DNA from: CAIKZZ01 sp035524495
Lineage (GTDB): Bacteria; Pseudomonadota; Gammaproteobacteria; Steroidobacterales; Steroidobacteraceae
Direction of reading: 5' to 3'
Assembly: GCA_035524495.1 (NCBI GenBank)
Contig: DATKOR010000031.1
Span: 1-40,907 of the forward strand
DNA: 40,907 nucleotides
Shown here: positions 36,006-40,907 of the stretch, in pieces
Layout of the letters: every line of letters begins with the position of its first letter
Numbering within the stretch: the first letter of the stretch is position 1
Translations under genes and position numbers: made by a program
The notes under the pieces: model-generated
What the model was told of the DNA's origin: nothing
Database searches by the model: none
What the model saw: only the letters and a program-made list of their open reading frames with translations

Positions 36006-36043
36006 TCGCGGGGCGGTTGCGACCGCCGTTCAGCGGGCTCCGG

Positions 36044-36337
36044 TCAGTCGCCGAGCCCGAACTGCGGCGCGCGGAAGTCGGGCGGCAGGTCGAGCGGATT
36101 CTCCGCCGGGGCCATCTGCGGGGCCGGCTCCGGATCGGCCTCGAGCAGGAGGTCGCGGTTGATCTTGCCGTCGGCGATCTCGCGCAGCGCCACGACCGTC
36201 GGCTTGTCGTTCTGCCAGTCGACGAGCGCGTCGGCGCCGTTGGCGAGCCGGCGCGCGCGCTTGGCGGCGAGCAGCACGAGCTCGAACTGGTTCATGACGC
36301 CTTGGCTCAGGCAGTCCTCGATCGTGATGCGGGCCAT
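36044..36337 (-). CDS. rpoZ: RNA polymerase omega subunit
   Basis: The 97-residue omega subunit helps fold beta-prime and mediates ppGpp binding to RNA polymerase. MARITIEDCL and FELVLLAAKRARRLANGADA are diagnostic, as is PTVVALREIADGKIN. The segment between (SQGVMNQ) replaces the common NVDNR-type wording, a small deviation. The Pro/Ala-rich tail is lineage-specific. It precedes spoT as in most gammaproteobacteria, but gmk, normally next upstream, is displaced by about 4 kb. Confidence 0.95.
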   Translation of the reverse strand: MARITIEDCLSQGVMNQFELVLLAAKRARRLANGADALVDWQNDKPTVVALREIADGKINRDLLLEADPEPAPQMAPAENPLDLPPDFRAPQFGLGD

Positions 36338-36372
36338 GCGGGATCGTATCCGGATGCGGCAAAGGGTCTGAC

Positions 36373-36378
36373 AGAATA
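36373..36378 (-). promoter_or_regulatory. Candidate -10 box for the rpoZ-spoT operon
   Basis: On the minus strand TATTCT lies about 35 bases before the rpoZ ATG, with a weak CTGGCGA 17 bases further up. A local promoter makes sense, because rpoZ no longer directly follows gmk. The -35 match is poor. Confidence 0.35.
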
Positions 36379-36487
36379 GCCGAAAGGGCCGATTCTCGCC
36401 AGCTCGCCGGCATCCGGTGCAGCGACGTGGTCCGGCCCGCCGTGCCCGCCTGGTTTGGCCGCCGAGCCCGGCGCTCGCGCCTCGCCG

Positions 36488-36973
36488 CTACTCGACCTTG
36501 ATCTTGCCGTCCTCGATGAGGATCTCGTAGCGATAACCGAGGCCGAGATCGCGGTCCGTCGAGAGCGCACCGCTCACGAGCACCGTCGAACCGACCACGG
36601 GTGGTGCGTCGGTCGTGATCACGGTGAGGTCGCTCGAGGTCGAGCCACCCGTGCCGTCCCGGACGTGGACCCAGTTCTTGCCCATGATGTTGGCGCGCGT
36701 CTTGACGACCTTGCCACGCACCAGCACCGGCTTGCCGGACAGCTGGCCCTTGCCGGCATAGAGCTCGGCGATCGTCAGGCCACCATCCGCCTTCTTAAGA
36801 CCGCTGAAGTCGACCGCGGTGAACGCGGCCGCGGGCTGTGGATGCGCTTCGGATGCGGCCGCGCTCGGCTCGGCAGGCTTGGCGGCGACGGCGGGGGTGG
36901 CGGGCTTGCCGCAACCGGCAAGCACCACGAGAAGGGCGATGGCCACGAGGCCGCTGGTGAGGGGGTTAGACAC
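36488..36973 (-). CDS. OB-fold lipoprotein (NrfJ-like), partner of the decaheme cytochrome
   Basis: The 161-residue protein starts with a lipoprotein signal peptide (VAIALLVVLAGC), with Cys21 as the lipidated residue. A Pro/Ala linker follows, then an OB-fold nucleic-acid-binding-like domain at about 60-160. VRGKVVKTRANIMGKNWVHV, DGTGG and DLTVITTD are typical of small OB-fold proteins found beside multiheme cytochromes, including NrfJ-like ones. GGAG lies 8 bases before the GTG at 36973; a longer frame upstream lacks a signal peptide. It follows the decaheme gene after its terminator, so it may have its own promoter. Its function is not established. Confidence 0.8.
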   Translation of the reverse strand: MSNPLTSGLVAIALLVVLAGCGKPATPAVAAKPAEPSAAASEAHPQPAAAFTAVDFSGLKKADGGLTIAELYAGKGQLSGKPVLVRGKVVKTRANIMGKNWVHVRDGTGGSTSSDLTVITTDAPPVVGSTVLVSGALSTDRDLGLGYRYEILIEDGKIKVE

Positions 36974-37116
36974 GGGCAATCTCCGAAGGCGACGGGGACC
37001 GGTGTTTTCGGGCTTGGCGGCCGGCGGCGGTCCCGACGGACCGCGGATGGTCGGCCACGGACGCCAGCATGCCTTCCGGGGCGGACGCTGAGAGTCCGTG
37101 CAGATCCTGACTGGAC

Positions 37117-37150
37117 AAAAAAAGAAGGTGGGCCGGGGGCCCACCTTCTT
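37117..37150 (-). terminator. Rho-independent terminator of the decaheme cytochrome gene
   Basis: On the minus strand a perfect 13-bp stem (AAGAAGGTGGGCC with its complement, loop CCC) is followed by a run of seven T. It begins 16 bases after the cytochrome stop codon. It is the clearest intrinsic terminator in the window and isolates the cytochrome gene from the lipoprotein gene and rpoZ downstream. Confidence 0.93.
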
Positions 37151-37165
37151 GATGCGCGACGCTTC

Positions 37166-39925
37166 CTAGAAGCCGAAGTACGACATGATGTTCTGCATCA
37201 CGCCATACAGGTACGCCGTCGCGCTGGTCCACACGGTCGACGTCTGCGACGTATCAACCAGATAGCCGCCGGCGGCCGTGTGCTGGTTGAACGAGGCGAG
37301 GCCACTCGCGTCATCCGTCTTGATCAGGTCGGCACGGTGGCAACCACCGCAGGCCCTGGACGACGGGTCGACGACGTACGACGGTACGTTGTTGATGTTG
37401 CGCGAGGTCGGTCCCGGCATGATCGGATCGCTGTTCGCGTCGAGAGCGAACCACTGCGACACCGCCACCGACTTCGACAGCAGGCCCGGAATCGTCGTCG
37501 TCTGATCCGGCACGTCGTAGGTTCCGGCGAAATGGCACGCCTCGCAGTTCTTGACTGTGAAGTTCGGGAACGTGTGGTTCGTGTACTCGAAGTACCGCTT
37601 CGCGGCCACCGGATCCGTGAATTTGACGGTACCGACTGCGTTCTCGCCGAAGCCCTGGAACGAGTGGATCGCGTGCACGTAGGAGTCGATCGAGCGCGAC
37701 TGCATCTCGATCGTCACCGCGCCCGAGGTCGGCACGTGGCAGGTGCGGCACAGCACGACGCTGCCGCCGTACGAACCGCCGTGGAACGTCGGGCCGAGCG
37801 CGTCGTGGCAGTTGTTGCACTTCGCGACGTCGACGATCGCATTGGTGCCCTGGAAATAGTTGGGCACACTCGCCAGCGCACCACCGCTACCCGGCGCGCT
37901 CACGTCGACCGTCTGGGTCACCGCGTTCAGCGCGACCGCCGCTGAGTTGACGCTCAGCGCCGGCTGCACCGCGATCTCGGCCTTCTTGATGCGGCCCGCG
38001 AGGATCTCGGCCGGGACCGTGCCAGTCGTGTTGGCTGGCGGGATCCAGGCCGCGACGTCGAGCTGCACTTCCCACTTGCCGTCGTTGCGCGCAACTTCGG
38101 TGAACAGCGGGTTCTTCTTCGTGCCGATGGTGTATTCCATCGTGCATCCGCCGGGGGCGCCGGTGAAGCCCGGGCAGTTCGCCGTCGGCGCGCGCGCGTC
38201 GGCGGTGTGGCGGCTGATCAGGAAGTCCTTGGTGTCCCAACCGTAGAACGACACCGACACTTCCGGAACGATCGTTGCCGCGATCGCCTGGGTGCCCGGC
38301 GCCGTGAACGTCGGCTCGAACACGACGTCGAGGACGCAGCCGCTCGTCGCCGCGGCCGTGCAGGTACCGGTCAGCGTGGCGCTGTCGATCTTCGCGCCGT
38401 ACATCGCCGAGTACTTGAGGCCGTAGGTCGGAAGCTTGTTGCCGCTGCCGTCCACGCTCGTGTCATAGATCGCCGCGTTGTAGCCGGTCGCCGCGTTGTA
38501 GCCGCTGTGGAGCTGGCTGAACGGCCGGGCGACGCCCGAGCCGGTCGCGTGGCAGGAGGTCACGCAGTCGGTCGCGAGCCCGTTGGCGAAGCCGTTGTGG
38601 AACGTCGTGTTGCTCGCCGTCCACAGCGCCTGCAGTGCCGGCGCGCGCCCCTTCTCCGTCGGGTAGGCCGGGCTGTTGTCCTTGAGCGGGTGGCAGCTCG
38701 TGCAGGTCTCGCCCGTGAAGTACTTGTCCTGGCGGACGCTGTAGAGCTTGCCGCCCGGCGTGTCCGAACCCGTGTGGCAGGTCACGCAGTTCGCCATCGA
38801 CATCGGGTATGCGAATTCCGCGGCGTGCGACATGTGCACGTCGTTCATCACCGTCGCGTTGTAGGTGTACTGCGGGTTCAGGTTCGGGTCGGCGCCGGTG
38901 GCCCAGCCGAGCGGGTCGTCGACCATCTGCTGGAAGTCCTTGTCGCTGCCGACGCGGTTGTCGTAGTGGCAGGCCTTGCAGGGCGCAAACGTCGGCACGG
39001 TCGGGCTCGTGACCTTCGCCGTCTTGACGCCGTTGCCGACCAGCGCCTCGCGATAGCCGTGCTTGCGGTACGGGTCGCCATGGCAGCCCTGGCACGCCGT
39101 CACGTCCGCGTACGAGACGTACGCGTTCGCGTCGCCGACCGCGGCCGTGCCGAACGGCAGCGCGGCGCTCGAGAGGTTCGCGTAGAGCTGGTAGTGCGAG
39201 CCGGCCGCCGCGTAGCTCTCGACGTTCAGCAGGTCCTTGGCGACGTAGCCGTAGACCATCGCACCGTCGAAGGGTGCAGCCGCCGTCGTCGGGTCATACG
39301 GGAAACCGGTGACCGTGATCGAGTACTTGCCGTCGTTCGCGCCCGGGTTCGTCTGCACGACGCCCGTCGAACACTGCTTCGGCGGGGCGTTGCACGGCGA
39401 GCTGGGGCTCGCGGCCAGCGCGATCGAGTTGAGGTACTGCCGGGTCGCGCTGTTGTATTGGACCGCGTAGAAGGTCTTCTGCAGCAGCGAGGGCAGCTTC
39501 GCGTCGTCGACGTACGGCAGGTGGTTGGTCGACACGTTGTTCATCAACGTGAAGTTCAGGGTCACCGTGTAGCTGGTCGGCGTCGCCGGCGGCGCCGGCA
39601 CGGGCGTGGAGGTCACGCTCGTGAACGTCATCACCAGCTGCGTCGGGTCCGTGTACTGGTTGTAGATCGCCTGGTGGCTCTGCGTGCCCACGCTCGGGTG
39701 GCAGGTCGAGCACGTCTCGGGCTTCGTCGCGGCAACCGGATCGGTGCCCGGTCCGGGCGGGCCCTGCGGTCCCGTCGCACCGTTGGCGCCAGTAGCGCCG
39801 TTGGCGCCATTCGCGCCGGCAGGTCCGGTGCTCCCGGAACACGCGGCCATCCCTGCCGCGAGCGCGATCAGCGCGATCAATGGGATGCGAGAGCGCGTAA
39901 ACGCGCGCAATGCAGTTAGTCTCAT
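37166..39925 (-). CDS. OmcA/MtrC-family decaheme c-type cytochrome lipoprotein
   Basis: The 919-residue protein is a likely cell-surface electron conduit. The signal peptide ends LAAGMAAC with Cys29 lipidated. Residues 31-60 are collagen-like Gly-X-Y repeats (TGPAGANGANGATGANG). Ten heme sites follow: Cys72, 278, 316, 380, 408, 454, 703, 726, 794 and 859. Nine are CxxCH; the sixth, C454-VTS-C458-H459, is CX3CH. Beta-rich stretches separate the heme groups (about 100-270 and 500-690), as in the OmcA/MtrC family with two heme domains and split beta-barrels. GGGGAG lies 6 bases before the ATG at 39925; a further-upstream start would precede the signal peptide. No MtrA- or MtrB-like partner lies in the window. 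Confidence 0.93.
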   Translation of the reverse strand: MRLTALRAFTRSRIPLIALIALAAGMAACSGSTGPAGANGANGATGANGATGPQGPPGPGTDPVAATKPETCSTCHPSVGTQSHQAIYNQYTDPTQLVMTFTSVTSTPVPAPPATPTSYTVTLNFTLMNNVSTNHLPYVDDAKLPSLLQKTFYAVQYNSATRQYLNSIALAASPSSPCNAPPKQCSTGVVQTNPGANDGKYSITVTGFPYDPTTAAAPFDGAMVYGYVAKDLLNVESYAAAGSHYQLYANLSSAALPFGTAAVGDANAYVSYADVTACQGCHGDPYRKHGYREALVGNGVKTAKVTSPTVPTFAPCKACHYDNRVGSDKDFQQMVDDPLGWATGADPNLNPQYTYNATVMNDVHMSHAAEFAYPMSMANCVTCHTGSDTPGGKLYSVRQDKYFTGETCTSCHPLKDNSPAYPTEKGRAPALQALWTASNTTFHNGFANGLATDCVTSCHATGSGVARPFSQLHSGYNAATGYNAAIYDTSVDGSGNKLPTYGLKYSAMYGAKIDSATLTGTCTAAATSGCVLDVVFEPTFTAPGTQAIAATIVPEVSVSFYGWDTKDFLISRHTADARAPTANCPGFTGAPGGCTMEYTIGTKKNPLFTEVARNDGKWEVQLDVAAWIPPANTTGTVPAEILAGRIKKAEIAVQPALSVNSAAVALNAVTQTVDVSAPGSGGALASVPNYFQGTNAIVDVAKCNNCHDALGPTFHGGSYGGSVVLCRTCHVPTSGAVTIEMQSRSIDSYVHAIHSFQGFGENAVGTVKFTDPVAAKRYFEYTNHTFPNFTVKNCEACHFAGTYDVPDQTTTIPGLLSKSVAVSQWFALDANSDPIMPGPTSRNINNVPSYVVDPSSRACGGCHRADLIKTDDASGLASFNQHTAAGGYLVDTSQTSTVWTSATAYLYGVMQNIMSYFGF
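39746..39835 (-). repeat. Collagen-like Gly-X-Y repeat coding stretch
   Basis: Ten Gly-X-Y triplets are encoded just after the lipidated Cys (residues 31-60), with near-identical GGCGCC/AACGGC units. They probably form a flexible or triple-helical spacer lifting the heme domains off the outer membrane. The short DNA repeats may vary in number between strains. Confidence 0.75.
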
Positions 39926-40412
39926 GGCCCACTCCCCGGTAGTTCGACCGCCCGTCGAGACTTCTGCCTCGAGGCCGACGATCGACTCTTGAAACACGCG
40001 GCAATGCTAGTCGCCCGCGCACGCGACTCCACTTCGGTCCGGCCGCCCTCGTGGACTCGGTTTTCCGAGGCCCGGCTGCGCGAGTGCCCCTCGCGGCGCT
40101 GTCCGGGATTCGATACGGAGCAGATCGCCCGCGTCTTGCGCGAGTCGGCCGCGCAGTGCGCAGCGGCGCTGCATCGAGCCGCCGTGACGGCGCGCGTAAC
40201 GCGCAACGCTCGTGCGCCGGCGCGGGGCCCGGCCGGCGCACGACTTGACTACGCGGATCCTTGCGCGCCGCCGCGCCAGCGACGTCCGGGTGGCGGCTGC
40301 GGCGCGCGTCGCCTCGCGGATCGCCGGGTGCGACGAGCGCGACGCCGCTGCTCGAAGTTCCGCCGCGGGACGTTCGGCCGCCCACCCGCGCGCGGGCCAG
40401 CGGCGGGCACGC
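39926..40412. other. 487-base region between gmk and the decaheme gene
   Basis: I see no gene that I can support. The region must hold the promoter of the decaheme gene (minus strand). It contains small inverted repeats: CTCGG-TTTT-CCGAG at 40056-40069 and GCGCG-TAA-CGCGC near 40190-40205. A TAGCAT hexamer on the minus strand near 40005 is a weak -10 candidate. No T-run terminator for gmk is visible. Confidence 0.4.
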
Positions 40413-40907
40413 TCAGGTGAGGAGGCCGCGCGCGAATTCCGCGATGCCCGGCCGCTCGCGCACGAGGTCGGCGCCGTCGCCGGCGACGATGCGCTTCAGC
40501 TCGTCGAGCGCCGCCTCGAAGCGATCGTTGACGATTACGTAGCGGAACTCGTCCCAGTGCGAGAGCTCGGTGACCGAGTCCCTGAGGCGCCGGCTGATGA
40601 TCGCGTCGCTGTCGGTGGCGCGGCTGCGCAGGCGCGCCTCGAGCGCGGCGCGCGACGGCGGCAGCACGAAGACGTCGATGGCCTCCGGCAGGCGCGCGCG
40701 GACCTGGCGCGCGCCCTGCCAGTCGATCTCGAGCAGGAGGTCCTGGCCGCGCCCGAGCGCCGCCTGGACCGTCGCGAGGGAGGTGCCGTAGTAGTTGTCG
40801 AAAACGCTCGCGTACTCGAGGAACGCGCCCGCGGCGATCATCGCGCGGAACTCATCCGGGCTCACGAAGTGGTAGTCGCGCCCCTCGACTTCGTTCGGCC
40901 GGCGCGC
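40413..40907 (-). CDS. gmk: Guanylate kinase, C-terminal part (5' partial)
   Basis: The 164 residues shown are the body and end of guanylate kinase, which phosphorylates GMP to GDP. The P-loop part lies beyond the window edge. RRPNEVEGRDYHFVSPDEF is the GMP-binding region. GAFLEYASVFDNYYGTSLAT, LLLEIDWQGARQVR and DVFVLPPSRAALEARLRSR are typical. The frame runs to the last base, so the GTG at 40865 is an internal Val, not a start. In relatives gmk lies directly before rpoZ; here 4 kb intervene. Confidence 0.95.
   Translation of the reverse strand, partial: ARRPNEVEGRDYHFVSPDEFRAMIAAGAFLEYASVFDNYYGTSLATVQAALGRGQDLLLEIDWQGARQVRARLPEAIDVFVLPPSRAALEARLRSRATDSDAIISRRLRDSVTELSHWDEFRYVIVNDRFEAALDELKRIVAGDGADLVRERPGIAEFARGLLT

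Noticed and set aside
39746..39835. CRISPR-like or mobile-element repeats
   Set aside because: The periodicity is 9 bases and encodes Gly-X-Y triplets in frame with the cytochrome; there are no spacers.
38207..39919. A 570-residue plus-strand frame opposite the decaheme cytochrome
   Set aside because: It is Arg/Val-rich without motifs, while the minus strand encodes ten heme sites and a lipoprotein signal.

Overview
The window is about 41 kb of very GC-rich (roughly 70 %) chromosomal DNA. It is densely packed, and many genes touch or overlap. The best fit is a proteobacterium, most likely a gammaproteobacterium. The evidence is the gmk/rpoZ/spoT/ridA/recG neighbourhood, the ubiC-ubiA pair for ubiquinone, BioH-BioC type pimeloyl synthesis, and an aa3 oxidase cluster containing Cox11, SURF1 and a small assembly protein. 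The genus cannot be fixed from the sequence alone. I saw no tRNA, rRNA, CRISPR array, insertion sequence or phage module.

Layout. 1-5.7 kb (+ strand): the end of an ALDH7-type aldehyde dehydrogenase, an MFS transporter translationally coupled to a class I/II aminotransferase, a YqjD/YqjE/YqjK-like envelope stress triad, a glyoxalase-II-like hydrolase and a membrane-anchored hypothetical protein. 5.7-7.8 kb (- strand): ctaB and ctaA, for heme O and heme A synthesis. 7.9-13.0 kb (- strand): fdsGBAD, an NAD-linked molybdenum formate dehydrogenase without fdsC. 13.1-15.2 kb (+): an Asp/Glu racemase family gene and two membrane proteins of unknown function. 15.2-20.7 kb (+): a CoxMNOP-like heme-copper oxidase operon. 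Its subunit II carries a fused di-heme c4-like tail, it has two subunit III paralogues, and it ends with a membrane-anchored cytochrome c. 20.7-26.3 kb (- strand except one small gene): the standard aa3 oxidase cluster ctaC-ctaD-small-ctaG-ctaE, a twin-transmembrane gene, surf1 and a SCO-like gene. 26.7-28.8 kb (-): bioH-bioC and a 48-residue peptide gene facing a LysR regulator (+). 29.8-36.3 kb (-): rpoZ-spoT-ridA-recG-ubiC-ubiA. 36.5-39.9 kb (-): an OB-fold lipoprotein and a decaheme OmcA/MtrC-family surface cytochrome with its own terminator. 40.4 kb to the end (-): the 3' part of gmk.

How it works together. The window is dominated by respiratory electron transfer. Formate oxidation to NADH feeds the chain. 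Two distinct A1-type oxidases could end it, with one set of heme A and copper assembly factors serving both. The decaheme lipoprotein suggests electron exchange with something outside the cell. Two conserved clusters look interrupted. About 12.8 kb (fds, racemase and the alternative oxidase) separates the SCO-like/surf1 end of the aa3 cluster from ctaA-ctaB. About 4 kb carrying the decaheme cytochrome separates gmk from rpoZ. These two islands are the most interesting architecture here.
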